From positions 15,090 to 79,089 of the forward strand of contig DDQW01000014.1 of NCBI GenBank assembly GCA_002342805.1: a stretch of DNA of 64,000 bases, written 5' to 3'. The notes under the pieces are model-generated. The model had not been told where the DNA came from, searched no databases, and saw nothing but the letters and a program-made list of their open reading frames with translations. The translations under genes were made by a program, and so were the position numbers. Below, one piece after another: positions 34,901 to 44,941 of this stretch (position 1 is the first letter of the stretch; each line of letters begins with the position of its first letter). Source of the DNA: Clostridiales bacterium UBA2432. Lineage in GTDB: Bacteria > Bacillota > Clostridia > Lachnospirales > Vallitaleaceae.

Positions 34901-36001
34901 TTATTTATTAACGATTACCATATGTTCTGCAGAATTTCCAACAAAGTGGCTTCCATCCGGAATGACACTTTTACTATCCACAATACAATTTTCTATATAT
35001 GCATCTTTTCCGATGGATGCACTATGAAGAATAATCGAATTTTTTATAACCGTATTTTTTCCGATAAATGTTTTGCGAAAAAGCACCGAATTTTCTACGG
35101 TTCCATTGACAATACATCCAGGTGAACACAGGCTATTAGACACCTTCGTTCCTTTATTAAACTTTGCCGGTGCTTCATCTTCAGCTTTTGACATGATATA
35201 TGGATATGTTTTAAAAAAGTACTGTCTTAACTCTCGGTCTAAGAAATCCATATTAGCTTGATAATAAGAATCCAGTTCGGCAATCGACTTCCAATACCCC
35301 GTATGAATATATGCCATGATTTTTTTCCGTTTGCGATATCGTACGATGATGTCAGCAACAAAATCATAACGATCTTCTTTTTCCGCTGCTTCAATCAACT
35401 CAATAAGCATGGCACGTTCTATGACATATATTCCCGTTGAAATCAAATTATCGGATGGGTCAAGTGGTTTTTCTTCAAAATCAACAATACGGTTTTCGTC
35501 ATCAACTTCCACATGGCCAAATCGAGATAATTCTTGATTTTCCAACTTTTTACATACAATGGTAATATCCGCCTCGGTATTGATATGATATTCTAAGACC
35601 TCATTATAATCAATTTTACTTATATCATCACCTTGGGCAATAATGACATAGGGCTCATCACTATCTTTTAAGAAGGATATATTTTGATAAATCGCATCTG
35701 CTGTCCCTCGATACCAAAAGCAATTATCATGGGAAATATATGGAGTTAAAATATAGAGGCCTTTATTTTTACGTCCAAAATCCCACCACTTTGATGAACG
35801 CAAATGTTCAACTAAAGACCTAGAGTTATACTGTGTTACTACGGCCACTTTTTTGATATTTGAATTTGTCATGTTACTTAGGGAAAAATCAATTGCACGA
35901 TAATTGCCTGCAATAGGCATTGCTGCTAATGCCCGGTTATGGGTTAGCTCTTTTAAATGTTCGTTCTTGCCTCCGGCAAGTATTATTCCTAAAGCCCTCA
36001 T
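34901..36001 (-). CDS. glgD: GlgD subunit of ADP-glucose pyrophosphorylase
   Basis: The nucleotidyltransferase fold is present, but the catalytic loop is degenerate (LAGGKNEHLKELT in place of GGxGxRLxxLT), as in GlgD of Firmicutes. The C-terminal beta-helix has LbH repeats (IGKNTVIKNSIILHSASIGKD). GlgD acts with GlgC to make ADP-glucose for glycogen and modulates its activity. Its ATG overlaps the glgC stop by 4 bp, which couples translation. It has 366 residues, normal for the subunit. A 151-bp gap follows with only the DUF2294 promoter region in it. Confidence 0.94.
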   Translation of the reverse strand: MRALGIILAGGKNEHLKELTHNRALAAMPIAGNYRAIDFSLSNMTNSNIKKVAVVTQYNSRSLVEHLRSSKWWDFGRKNKGLYILTPYISHDNCFWYRGTADAIYQNISFLKDSDEPYVIIAQGDDISKIDYNEVLEYHINTEADITIVCKKLENQELSRFGHVEVDDENRIVDFEEKPLDPSDNLISTGIYVIERAMLIELIEAAEKEDRYDFVADIIVRYRKRKKIMAYIHTGYWKSIAELDSYYQANMDFLDRELRQYFFKTYPYIMSKAEDEAPAKFNKGTKVSNSLCSPGCIVNGTVENSVLFRKTFIGKNTVIKNSIILHSASIGKDAYIENCIVDSKSVIPDGSHFVGNSAEHMVIVNK

Positions 36002-37275
36002 TCTTCTACCTCCTCAAGTCGAATATTTTCACCGCTTTCCAAACGTTTATTTGTATAATTTTCTAATGCTGTCACACCGGTAATGGCACAGTTTTTGCCA
36101 ATCCATACTCCATCAGGTATGACCGCACATTCTCCAACCGCTGTAATTCCCGAATTGCATATCTGTGGTTCAATACAGTTTTTTACATTTTCCCCTTCAC
36201 CAATCGTTACATTCGTTCCAATAATTGCACCTTCAGAAATTACTCCTTTGTCTATTTTTGTGTTTTCCTTAATCACGGCATTAGTCATAATAATGGAATC
36301 TTTAATAAAACACCCCTTTTCGATAATGACATTTGATCCGATGACTGAATTGCATACACTCCCGTAGATTTCTGTTCCTTCGCCTAAAATACATCGTTCA
36401 ATATTTGCTGAGGCAGCAATGTATTGTGGTGGCTGAATTTCATTATTGGTATATATTTTCCAATAGGCCTCATATAAATTAAACTCAGGCACTAAACTGA
36501 TGAGCTCCATATTGGTCTTCCAGTAGGATTCCAAGGTTCCCACATCTCTCCAAAACCCTTGAAACTCATAAGCAAGAACATGATTTCCTTCGTTTAAGCA
36601 AAACGGAATAATATGTTTTCCAAAATCACTACTGTTATGATTTTTTTCTGCAAGCTTTAGTGCATTTCGAAGAATCTTCCAGTTAAAGATGTAGATTCCC
36701 ATCGATGCTAAATTATTCTTAGGTTTTTCCGGTTTTTCTTCAAATTCGATAATTCGAAGATTTTCATCTGTATTCATGATGCCAAACTGATGAGCTTCTT
36801 CATAAGCTACAGGCAAGACTGCAATTGAAATATCTGCCCCTTTCTTTTTATGATTGTTCAACATCATACTGTAATCCATTTTATAAATATGATCTCCCGA
36901 AAGAATTAAAACATATTCAGGCTCATAATAATCGATAAAGGGAATATTTTGGTAGATTGCATTGGCTGTCCCTGAATACCAAGCTTCATTTTCACGGCTT
37001 ACATATGGAGATAAAACCGTGACACCCCCAATGCTTTTGTCTAAATCCCAGGGTATACCAATACCAATATGTCGATTTAAATGTAGTGGTTGATATTGTG
37101 TCAAAACACCTACCGTGTCAATACCTGAATTAATACAGTTACTTAATGTAAAATCAATAATCCGATACTTCCCTCCAAAAGATACCGCTGGTTTTGCTGT
37201 CTTATCGGTTAGTATTCCTAATCGACTTCCACGTCCACCGGCTAACAACATTGCTACAACTTCTTTTTTGTGCAT
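35998..37275 (-). CDS. glgC: Glucose-1-phosphate adenylyltransferase GlgC
   Basis: The start MHKKEVVAMLLAGG at 37275 is six bases after GGAGGA; the upstream ATG at 37299 would put that site in the gene. The catalytic N-terminal motif GGRGSRLGILT, then AKPAVSFGGKYRIIDF and LSGDHIYKMDY are intact. The last 130 residues form a beta-helix. It makes ADP-glucose from ATP and glucose-1-phosphate. It is paired with glgD by a 4-bp overlap. No glycogen synthase lies in the window. Confidence 0.95.
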   Translation of the reverse strand: MHKKEVVAMLLAGGRGSRLGILTDKTAKPAVSFGGKYRIIDFTLSNCINSGIDTVGVLTQYQPLHLNRHIGIGIPWDLDKSIGGVTVLSPYVSRENEAWYSGTANAIYQNIPFIDYYEPEYVLILSGDHIYKMDYSMMLNNHKKKGADISIAVLPVAYEEAHQFGIMNTDENLRIIEFEEKPEKPKNNLASMGIYIFNWKILRNALKLAEKNHNSSDFGKHIIPFCLNEGNHVLAYEFQGFWRDVGTLESYWKTNMELISLVPEFNLYEAYWKIYTNNEIQPPQYIAASANIERCILGEGTEIYGSVCNSVIGSNVIIEKGCFIKDSIIMTNAVIKENTKIDKGVISEGAIIGTNVTIGEGENVKNCIEPQICNSGITAVGECAVIPDGVWIGKNCAITGVTALENYTNKRLESGENIRLEEVEE

Positions 37276-37348
37276 ACATACTCCTCCATTTTTGGTCATA
37301 AATGATAACTGATTATTGCTTTGATTGTCAAACTAATTATTAAACAAA

Positions 37349-37386
37349 AAACCGGAAAGAACCTATATAAAGGTTCCTTCCGGTTT
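37349..37386 (-). terminator. Terminator of the TetR gene
   Basis: Stem AACCGGAA/TTCCGGTT continues as GAACCT/AGGTTC past one mismatch. On the minus strand it is followed by TTTTTGTTTAAT. It lies about 60 bp beyond the TetR stop. Confidence 0.75.
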
Positions 37387-37445
37387 ACAATGTTAGCTGC
37401 AAATGCATCTATTATATTGTCGAACCGTTACACATACTCATTTTT

Positions 37446-38021
37446 TTATTTGCTCCCTTTCAGTCCTCCCCAGAAACTTTCCCAAGTCAAATCAATTGAC
37501 CGTTTAAAAAAGGCATTTCCAGGTTCATAAAATATACTATTGGAAGCGACCCCTTGAAGGATTACATTAAAATGATAGAGTGTCTTTTCGACGTCATGAT
37601 TGGGGATAATTTTTAACTCAATACATTCATGAAATATTTCTTTAAGTTTTTTAATGATTTTTTGATCATTCGTTCCTAATATATTCTTAACTTGTTTATG
37701 TTGAAATTCATCCATCATACCAAGTCGTCTCCAGATTTTTGCTTTGTTCGGCTCTGAATAATAGCCCGTCATTTGATAATATATATTTTTTATGCGCTCG
37801 TCCGCAGAATCATCAGATTCTTCGAACACACTTTGAAATGACATATAATATTCTTCTATCTCTCGAATGACGAGGTCAAGAATCAAGTCGTCTTTACTTT
37901 TATAGTAATTATATAAGGAAGGCGCTTTCATTCCAAGCTCTCTAGCTAGTTCATTCATGCTAAAATGTGTACCTTTTTCTGCAAATAGTATTGATGCATA
38001 TGCCAAAATCTTGTCTTTCAT
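37446..38021 (-). CDS. TetR family regulator
   Basis: The N-terminal helix-turn-helix (about 18-50) reads MNELARELGMKAPSLYNYYKSKDDLILDLV, typical of TetR. The C-terminal part is an all-helical ligand domain that I do not recognise. The promoter carries a palindromic operator over its start, so it is probably autoregulated. The same operator and promoter stand before the DUF2294-diguanylate cyclase unit 3.2 kb away. The ligand is unknown. Length 191 is normal. Confidence 0.9.
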   Translation of the reverse strand: MKDKILAYASILFAEKGTHFSMNELARELGMKAPSLYNYYKSKDDLILDLVIREIEEYYMSFQSVFEESDDSADERIKNIYYQMTGYYSEPNKAKIWRRLGMMDEFQHKQVKNILGTNDQKIIKKLKEIFHECIELKIIPNHDVEKTLYHFNVILQGVASNSIFYEPGNAFFKRSIDLTWESFWGGLKGSK

Positions 38022-38047
38022 TTAAATCCCACCTTACTATTTAACTA

Positions 38048-38097
38048 CTTACTAATATTCGTAAGCTCATTGTATCATCATATGCTAATCTACGCAA
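38048..38097 (-). promoter_or_regulatory. Promoter and operator of the TetR gene
   Basis: On the minus strand: TTGCGT (38097-38092), 17 bp, TACAAT (38074-38069), then the palindrome-like CTTACTAATATTCGTAAG (38065-38048; one position breaks symmetry). It is a close copy of the DUF2294 promoter at 34788-34837. Confidence 0.75.
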
Positions 38098-38147
38098 TAA
38101 AAACTTAGCTTGATAAATGTTACAGAATCCAATGCATTCTCACATTG

Positions 38148-38957
38148 TTAAAACTCTGTACTATAATCTATTTCTATTTCTTCGTAAGGTTGATCTTCCG
38201 GTTTTTTGAAGTTTAATTCTTCAAAGGTACACATTTTTTGATCAAGGGCTTTTTGACGAAGGTTTCGGTAAAGTTCTGCATGGGTTGCGTTATAATAAGG
38301 GTTAACAAAAAGTACACCTACAAAACAAGCAAGTACTCCTAATAGATACCATCCAATAAAGGATAAATCAAGGACAAACATATCCCATTTTTCACCTTGT
38401 GTCATTTTATTACTTAGTTCAATGGCACGCTTAGATCCAATCTCCGGATTATCTGCTAAAATATAAGGAACCATTGCATAGGCATATCCTTTAATAATTC
38501 CGGGGATAACAAACAATAAGGTCCAACCGATAAGGTAGAGTGTTTGTCGAATCATTGATTTGACAACGAACATATAATTATGCCCTGAAAAACTAAAACC
38601 AATCATGCCAAAAGGTACCTCTTCTCCGTTCTCAGATGCAACGGATGCTTCTAAAAAGTATTTACGAATGCCGACCATTAAAGGATTGCTAATAAAAAAC
38701 GAAAAGACTATGGCAATTGTCATAATAATCATAAACACCACTAAAAAAATCAGGAATAAACGTACGTTAAATCCCCAGTCCGATTGGGATATGTTTCCAA
38801 AATTATCCGAGTTATTTCCGAAAGAGAAATTAAATCCACCTCCTCCACCACTGCCACCACCGATAAGTGACAATATCAAGCTAATGCCGAATGCTTTCCA
38901 ATAGGTACCTGAGAGTGCTTTTTTTGCTCTTTCTTTTAATTCACTTCTACTCCACAT
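38148..38957 (-). CDS. DUF975 family membrane protein
   Basis: The 269-residue protein opens WSRSELKERAKKALSGTYWKAF, a DUF975 signature. A glycine-rich linker GGGSGGGGGF follows, then about five membrane segments, with the ALMVGIRKYFLEAS-type loop and KGYAYAMVPYILADNP motif of the family. The function of DUF975 proteins is not known; they are common in Firmicutes. It stands alone between the TetR gene and the sugar-sensor cluster. No terminator was clear after it. Confidence 0.85.
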   Translation of the reverse strand: MWSRSELKERAKKALSGTYWKAFGISLILSLIGGGSGGGGGFNFSFGNNSDNFGNISQSDWGFNVRLFLIFLVVFMIIMTIAIVFSFFISNPLMVGIRKYFLEASVASENGEEVPFGMIGFSFSGHNYMFVVKSMIRQTLYLIGWTLLFVIPGIIKGYAYAMVPYILADNPEIGSKRAIELSNKMTQGEKWDMFVLDLSFIGWYLLGVLACFVGVLFVNPYYNATHAELYRNLRQKALDQKMCTFEELNFKKPEDQPYEEIEIDYSTEF

Positions 38958-39083
38958 AGTTCTCCTCCATTATTTTGCTGATTTATTTATTCGAATCAAT
39001 CTTTAGATTCATTATATAGGAACAGATATATTTATCAAGTTTTTTGTCGTGTACACCTTTTTTTCATGTCTAAACTGTCACTA

Positions 39084-40931
39084 TTAGCCGGCGTTGGGCA
39101 AATATATCTTTTCGATTGGTATCTGTGTTCTTCCCATGAAATAATCCAGCAGCATAATAATCTGGTCTTTGTATAAAGAATCCGGATAAACTTGATAATC
39201 TAATTCCGAATCTTTGTTGGCAATACCCGAATCATTATTGCTTATAACAACAATCTCCTGATCTAGATTAAGTTCCTTAATGACTTCTTTAAGCGGATGG
39301 ATATAATAGTCTTGATGCAAGTAGACAACATTAATATCATTGGAATATTTGGTAAAGCTTTGCTTCATTTTTTCTTTCAGTTGCAGCATTTGCTTAGGCA
39401 ATTCTTCTTGTTGATAATGCCCTTGATATCCTTCGATACTATCGATAATGTTAATTCGTGAATATCCACTGATTTGTTGTCTGAAACTACTGGATTTTTC
39501 AACCGTAAGACGTGTATTCAAATCACCGGTCACTTCTAATATGCCAATATCATAATGAATATTATAAACATTATTAATGAGATAGTTACTTAAGCGTATC
39601 CCTTGGTCAATATAATCCGGGCCAATATATATGACGTTGGTATCTTCATATTCTAAAGGATTACCTAAGCACACCACATATGTATTTTTACTTTTCGCTA
39701 ATTTTGTAAGCTCTTCCCACCCGAAACTATTTTCAGGGCTGAAAAAAATGATATCCACGCCTTGATTAAGCAGTTCCATAAAATAATGTTTTTGAAGCTG
39801 ATCTTTTTCTCTCGCCGACTGATCTTCATCAATATCATAATAACGAAATCCAATGTTTTCATAGGCATTATTCACCACCTGTATATCATTGTCAATGGTC
39901 ATACTGAGATTTTCTTCGTTATATAAATGGGTTTGTATATATCCCACTTCTAATGTTTGGCGTCGCTCACTACTTTCAGTGTATATTGATTTGTTTTGTT
40001 TGGTTACAGAAAAGCTTTTCATAACAATTCGCTTTGGAATATGTAAATTCGTTCGATTACTTTCAAGAATGTCCATGGCATAATCTATTGCTTCCTTGCC
40101 TCCAACTGGTGTATAGATGATTGTATCGAGTTCTCCTATATCTAAATAGGTTAAATATTTATCTTCCATAAACTTACTTACTGTAATAATAGGTACATCT
40201 ATATCATATTCTTTTAAAATATTCCCTGCCCCAATGGCTAATGCATTACTCTGGGCAAACACAACATCAAACTCCTGGTCAGATTGCATAAAAAGTTCGA
40301 ATTCTTTTTCCGCTTCTGTACGCAACCATCCGCAATAGATGTTTTCTGTAATATTCATATTCAATTCGCGATTAACCATGTCTGAAAAACCTTTGGATAT
40401 CTCCCTAACCATTGGATCTTCAATCGGGCCGTTTAAGGTTACGATATTAATCATATCTTCTCCGGCAAGGTCTTTTAAGCGTTGTGCCCCCATTTGTCCC
40501 ACACTATTATAGTCCGGTCCGATAAAAAGGGTATAGTCATTGAAGCCAATATCCTTATCAAGAACAATGACCGGTATTTTCTTTTCTACCTCATCAATAA
40601 TCGGTCCTAAAACATTAGCATCATTGACAGTAATGATTAGTAAGTCAATCCCATACTCCAGTAACTTATCAATATCATTAATTTGCTTGTAACTACTTGA
40701 GCCTGCATTTGTAAAAATCATTTTGATTTGGTCATATCCTTGTGAATATTCTTCAAGTTCTTCGTGAATAACTATCTGCCATTCATCGGTAAGATTGGGA
40801 TGACTCATCCCGATTAAATATTCAACCTCTTGATAGCCGGATACATTAGAATCATCAATACTATTTATAAGATATATGGCACTAATGATGAGTGCACTCA
40901 TCATGACAAGTATGATTATTTTTTGCTTCAT
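39084..40931 (-). CDS. Membrane-anchored tandem sugar-binding protein
   Basis: An N-terminal hydrophobic segment (about 4-24) without a lipobox cysteine anchors the protein. Two periplasmic-binding-protein type-1 (Peripla_BP_4-like) domains follow, at about 38-300 and 325-610, each with the IGPDY motif (LFIGPDYNSVGQM; VIYIGPDYIDQGI). The second starts EVGYIQTHLYNEENLSM. It directly follows the YesN-type regulator gene with no gap, so it belongs to the sensor operon. It may bind two ligands or dimerise within one chain and act as a co-sensor. A double domain of this sort is unusual. Confidence 0.82.
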   Translation of the reverse strand: MKQKIIILVMMSALIISAIYLINSIDDSNVSGYQEVEYLIGMSHPNLTDEWQIVIHEELEEYSQGYDQIKMIFTNAGSSSYKQINDIDKLLEYGIDLLIITVNDANVLGPIIDEVEKKIPVIVLDKDIGFNDYTLFIGPDYNSVGQMGAQRLKDLAGEDMINIVTLNGPIEDPMVREISKGFSDMVNRELNMNITENIYCGWLRTEAEKEFELFMQSDQEFDVVFAQSNALAIGAGNILKEYDIDVPIITVSKFMEDKYLTYLDIGELDTIIYTPVGGKEAIDYAMDILESNRTNLHIPKRIVMKSFSVTKQNKSIYTESSERRQTLEVGYIQTHLYNEENLSMTIDNDIQVVNNAYENIGFRYYDIDEDQSAREKDQLQKHYFMELLNQGVDIIFFSPENSFGWEELTKLAKSKNTYVVCLGNPLEYEDTNVIYIGPDYIDQGIRLSNYLINNVYNIHYDIGILEVTGDLNTRLTVEKSSSFRQQISGYSRINIIDSIEGYQGHYQQEELPKQMLQLKEKMKQSFTKYSNDINVVYLHQDYYIHPLKEVIKELNLDQEIVVISNNDSGIANKDSELDYQVYPDSLYKDQIIMLLDYFMGRTQIPIEKIYLPNAG

Positions 40932-42122
40932 TTATGTTCGTTCCTTTCGATACTTCACCGGCGATACACCTGTTGCCTTTTTAAATGCCGCACTAAAATA
41001 ATGTTGCGTTGAATATCCGACTTTTTCCGAGATTTCATAAATGCGGAGTTTCGGATCATCCATTAATCGTATAGCCTTTTCAATGCGAATCTGGGTTAAT
41101 AAATCTGTAAATGAATAGCCCATTTCTTGTTTTATGAGTTTGCTAAGATAAGAAGAACTGACTCTCAAGTGTTTTGCAACATCTGTTAATGCTAACTCCG
41201 GTGCTGAAAAATGAACTTCTAAATAATTTTTTGCCATTGCTACAATCGGTAATAGCTCCCCCTTTTTTCGTATTTCTTGAGTCACTTCATGATATTTTGA
41301 CGTAAATTGTCGATATTCCATGGGGGCATCCACCTGAAGAAAACTAATTTGCTGGTCAAGATATTGTTTAATGTTTTGTATTAACTCTTGTTCACAATCA
41401 AAACCAATATCGTCGGTATCAACAAAGCTTAGAATAATATCTTTTTCCGTTTTAATGACGATTTTATCCTCAATATTTGCCAAGACTTCATTAATTATGT
41501 TTAGCTGTGCAAATGTGAGAAGTTCTTGGTCTAAGAATAATTCTTGTTCACCTTTAATGGGGAGAATATAAATAATCAGCATTTTTTTATATTTTGACAT
41601 GTCAATATTTAATGCCATAAGGTTTTGCTGGATTTCGTAATCATTCAATCCGCCATCAATCCACTGTTTGAAAAACTGTGTATACATGTGGTCTTGATCG
41701 GCAATCATCTGATTTTTTGCCCACTTCACAAAATTATTTTCTTTAATTTTCGTGTCTAAGCTATCAATACCTTTCTTGACGACCGCCATTAATTCCTTAC
41801 GATTTACCGGCTTTAAAATATAGTCAAAGACATTGAGTTTAATCGCTTCTTTTGCGTAATCAAATTCATCATATCCTGAAACGATAAATATCAAACACTC
41901 GGGGTTAGTTTCTTTTAAATGCCGAATCAGTTCTAATCCTGTCAAATTAGGCATATTAATATCAACCAGCATCAAATCCGGTTGCAGGTCTTTCGCTTTA
42001 TTTAGAGCATCTTGGCCGTCAACTGCTTCAGCAATCACCTCCACTTCAATCTCTTGCCATGGGAGTCGACTCAGACCTCGTCGTATTTTCGGTTCATCAT
42101 CTGCAATCATTAATCGATACAT
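40932..42122 (-). CDS. YesN-type response regulator (receiver plus AraC HTH)
   Basis: ATG 42122 (MYRLMIADDEP) is five bases after AGGAGG; the longer frame begins with TTG. The receiver domain (1-120) has the acidic pair DD, phospho-acceptor D54 (LVDINMPNLTG) and conserved K in ILKPVNR. The C-terminal 100 residues are an AraC double HTH (LALTDVAKHLRVSSSYLSKL; IYEISEKVGYSTQHYFSAAF). Such regulators turn on sugar-transport operons after phosphorylation by a YesM-type kinase, here the gene just upstream. The chvE promoter is its likely target. Confidence 0.93.
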   Translation of the reverse strand: MYRLMIADDEPKIRRGLSRLPWQEIEVEVIAEAVDGQDALNKAKDLQPDLMLVDINMPNLTGLELIRHLKETNPECLIFIVSGYDEFDYAKEAIKLNVFDYILKPVNRKELMAVVKKGIDSLDTKIKENNFVKWAKNQMIADQDHMYTQFFKQWIDGGLNDYEIQQNLMALNIDMSKYKKMLIIYILPIKGEQELFLDQELLTFAQLNIINEVLANIEDKIVIKTEKDIILSFVDTDDIGFDCEQELIQNIKQYLDQQISFLQVDAPMEYRQFTSKYHEVTQEIRKKGELLPIVAMAKNYLEVHFSAPELALTDVAKHLRVSSSYLSKLIKQEMGYSFTDLLTQIRIEKAIRLMDDPKLRIYEISEKVGYSTQHYFSAAFKKATGVSPVKYRKERT

Positions 42123-42140
42123 TTTATCCTCCTGCAAAGC

Positions 42141-43880
42141 TTAATATTGAATCGGATGTTTTATAGTGACTGTAGTACCTTGACCCGGTTCACTCGATAT
42201 TTTCAATCCATATTCCAAGCCAAAGTTTAGCTTAATGCGCTCATTCACATTAAATAAACCGATTCCATAGCGGTCATCTTTTTCCAACATACCTTCGAAA
42301 ATATGATTCATGCGAGCAACGTGTTCCGGTTCCATTCCTCCACCTGTGTCTGAAACAATGATAAAAAGATCTTTAGCATCTGAATGAATATCCACTCGAA
42401 TGTGTCCGGATTCTTTTCGACCTTTAATTCCATGATAAATTGCATTTTCAACAAGTGGCTGTATAATCAGTTTAATAACTTTGGCGCTTTTTAGTGTATC
42501 ATCGTATGTAATTTCATAATCAAACTGTTCTTCATAACGCACTTTTTGAATCATTAAGTAACTCTGAACATGTTTAACTTCATTTTCAAGGCTGATAATT
42601 TCATTGCCTTTACTGAGACTAATCCGAAACAAATTGGTTAAGGACTCAACCACCTCAACAATATCATCAGCCTCATATTCCATGGCCATCCAGTTGATTG
42701 TATCTAGTGTATTATATAAAAAATGAGGCTTAATCTGGGCTTGAAAGGCTTTTAGCTCCGCCTCTCTTTTTGCCTTCTGTTCCGTATAGACAAGTGAAAG
42801 CAGGTTTTTAATAGCCTCAATCATTTTATTAAAACTGTGTCCTAGCTGGCTAATCTCGTCATTATAAATACTATCATAACGTATCTCAAGCTTTCCTTGT
42901 TCCGCTTCTGCCATCAGATTTTTAAGCTTACTAATCGGTCGGGTTAAGGTTTTTGTCAAGTACACCGATAGAATGATTCCAAAGATAAAAATAAGGACGG
43001 CGTATATAACAAAAGAAGTAATCACTTCTAAAATAATACCTAAAGTGACATTTTTAGGGAAGACTCCGACAATGTTCCAATCCGAAATACCTGTTTCTTG
43101 AGCAATAATCTGATAGCCTTCTCCGTCAATCTGAACATCCTTTTCTCCACCAATCATGGTTGGATGGATCCGATAGACAATGGGATTGACCGGCGCATAG
43201 ACAACCTCACCTTTACGATTACTAATATAGAGGAAACCGGACCGACCTAGCTCTGCACTATTAATTATCGATTCCATGTGATCGAGTTTCATATCAAACA
43301 GAACCATTCCGTTCACATTGCCTTGCTCGTCGACTAAGGCTTTTGCCATGGATAAAATATTATCGGCTTTGTAGGAATCATAAAAAGACGTTATATTACG
43401 TCCAATTTGTTGACTAAATAAATGAAAGGTCTCCGGTTCGGCCACCGTTTGTATATACCAACTTTCCATATTTAAAGGACTGTCTTCCACAAGTTGCATG
43501 GTATTGCTTACCATTTCCCCCTTGCTATCAACAACCAAAATTCCCGCAATATTTTTATCTGTTGTCGTATATCTCTCAAGGGTCGATAATAATTCATCCT
43601 CCTTAACATTTTGTTCATTAAAGGCTTTAATGGCGGGTTCGGCAAGCAGTAAATCCATTTTTTTACTCACTTCTTGAATATAATTTTCGATTCGTAAGGT
43701 TACCTGACCTGCAAGTTCAAGGGTTTGCTCGTTATTCATGTTGGTAAGCGACCGATTCAGCACATTCATATTCAAATAACTGAGTACAACAACAGCTATA
43801 GCTAATATCAGAAGAATATTAACCATCATCTTGCTTTGTATGCTTTTATTAATATAATACTCTTTGATTTTCTGCATCAT
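42141..43880 (-). CDS. YesM-type sensor histidine kinase
   Basis: One membrane segment near residue 20 is followed by an extracellular Cache-like domain (about 45-280), a second segment (about 285-308), HAMP, the His_kinase domain with KPHFLYNTLDTINWMAMEYE (phospho-acceptor His) and an HATPase domain (LIIQPLVENAIYHGI, VSDTGGGM, GIGLFNV). Of 579 residues, all motifs are intact. It follows the sugar-binding lipoprotein gene by 10 bp and precedes the regulator gene, so the three form a sensing unit. Confidence 0.93.
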   Translation of the reverse strand: MMQKIKEYYINKSIQSKMMVNILLILAIAVVVLSYLNMNVLNRSLTNMNNEQTLELAGQVTLRIENYIQEVSKKMDLLLAEPAIKAFNEQNVKEDELLSTLERYTTTDKNIAGILVVDSKGEMVSNTMQLVEDSPLNMESWYIQTVAEPETFHLFSQQIGRNITSFYDSYKADNILSMAKALVDEQGNVNGMVLFDMKLDHMESIINSAELGRSGFLYISNRKGEVVYAPVNPIVYRIHPTMIGGEKDVQIDGEGYQIIAQETGISDWNIVGVFPKNVTLGIILEVITSFVIYAVLIFIFGIILSVYLTKTLTRPISKLKNLMAEAEQGKLEIRYDSIYNDEISQLGHSFNKMIEAIKNLLSLVYTEQKAKREAELKAFQAQIKPHFLYNTLDTINWMAMEYEADDIVEVVESLTNLFRISLSKGNEIISLENEVKHVQSYLMIQKVRYEEQFDYEITYDDTLKSAKVIKLIIQPLVENAIYHGIKGRKESGHIRVDIHSDAKDLFIIVSDTGGGMEPEHVARMNHIFEGMLEKDDRYGIGLFNVNERIKLNFGLEYGLKISSEPGQGTTVTIKHPIQY

Positions 43881-43890
43881 CGCATCACCA

Positions 43891-44913
43891 TTATTCTACA
43901 CCTGTCACTTCTTGATAATTATCCTTTGTAATAATCTCTGCATTAAATAGCTGTTTTTCCGGCATAGGTTCTTGATTAATAATATACTTCATTAAGATGT
44001 TAGCCGATTCTTTGCCTATTTTTTCAGGCGAATAGTAGCTTGATGCTTTTAAGGCTGAATATTCACGATTAAATTCATCGATAGCTAATGTTCCACCAAT
44101 ACTGATAATACTTGCGTTCTGGTCAAGTCCGAGTTGCTCTAGGCTTCTTACAACACCAATCGCACCTTCATCATTACCGGTCATAACTAACCATGTCTCT
44201 ATTATGGTTTCTTTTATGAAAACATCCATCGCAACGTTAAAGGCGTTTTCTGTTTCACCATTATAGTTCAACCGAAAAATCCGCTTCTTATCAAATCCCG
44301 GAAGCATCTCAATAAAGCGTTCATATTGCCCCTCTGCTCGTTCTTTCATGTTCATTTGTTGATCATTTTCTAATATTAAAACACCGACATCTTCGTTTAG
44401 CATCAAGCCATTTTTTATGGCATAATTGGCCATCCAATCCCCCGTCATATCTCCCAGGGCATAATCATCGACACCGACAAAAGGGGTAAGTAATCGTCCA
44501 TTTGCTCCAACTATTGGATCATTGGTTGCCACGATGGGTATATTTTCTTTTCTTAAAATATCGACGGTCGTTTGGCTTAGACTTTGATCCGGAATGCATA
44601 TAATTACGCCATCAACGTCTTCATCAATCATGCTTGTTAGTGCTTGTTGATAAATATCTTCATCCATTTTTACATCAATATAAATAAATTCTTCAGCACC
44701 TAGTCGCGTCGCTTCTTTTTCAGCACTGAGTCCTTCATTAATAAACCATCCTTTTGATCCGTCTTTATATATTCCTGCAATTGTGATTTGATTGGCCTGT
44801 GTTAAAACTTCTGTTGTATTTTCTTCACCTTGTCCATTGCTTCCTTTGGGTAGGCATCCCACAAAAAATAGAATGAATACGATTGGCATAATCCTTTGCA
44901 CCTGTATATGCAT
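43891..44913 (-). CDS. Sugar-binding lipoprotein, accessory sensor
   Basis: The signal peptide ends in lipobox FFVGC (C20), so it is a lipoprotein. The rest is a Peripla_BP_4 domain (about 45-330; TIAGIYKDGSKGWFINE, VIICIPDQSLSQTTVDIL, MTGNDEGAIGVVRSLEQLG). It stands first in the YesM/YesN operon and has no permease of its own. Clostridial XylFII proteins work this way: they bind sugar and contact the kinase. The ligand here is unknown. A terminator separates it from gguB upstream. Confidence 0.87.
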   Translation of the reverse strand: MHIQVQRIMPIVFILFFVGCLPKGSNGQGEENTTEVLTQANQITIAGIYKDGSKGWFINEGLSAEKEATRLGAEEFIYIDVKMDEDIYQQALTSMIDEDVDGVIICIPDQSLSQTTVDILRKENIPIVATNDPIVGANGRLLTPFVGVDDYALGDMTGDWMANYAIKNGLMLNEDVGVLILENDQQMNMKERAEGQYERFIEMLPGFDKKRIFRLNYNGETENAFNVAMDVFIKETIIETWLVMTGNDEGAIGVVRSLEQLGLDQNASIISIGGTLAIDEFNREYSALKASSYYSPEKIGKESANILMKYIINQEPMPEKQLFNAEIITKDNYQEVTGVE

Positions 44914-44941
44914 AATAACCCCCTAATTGAATCGTATGAAA

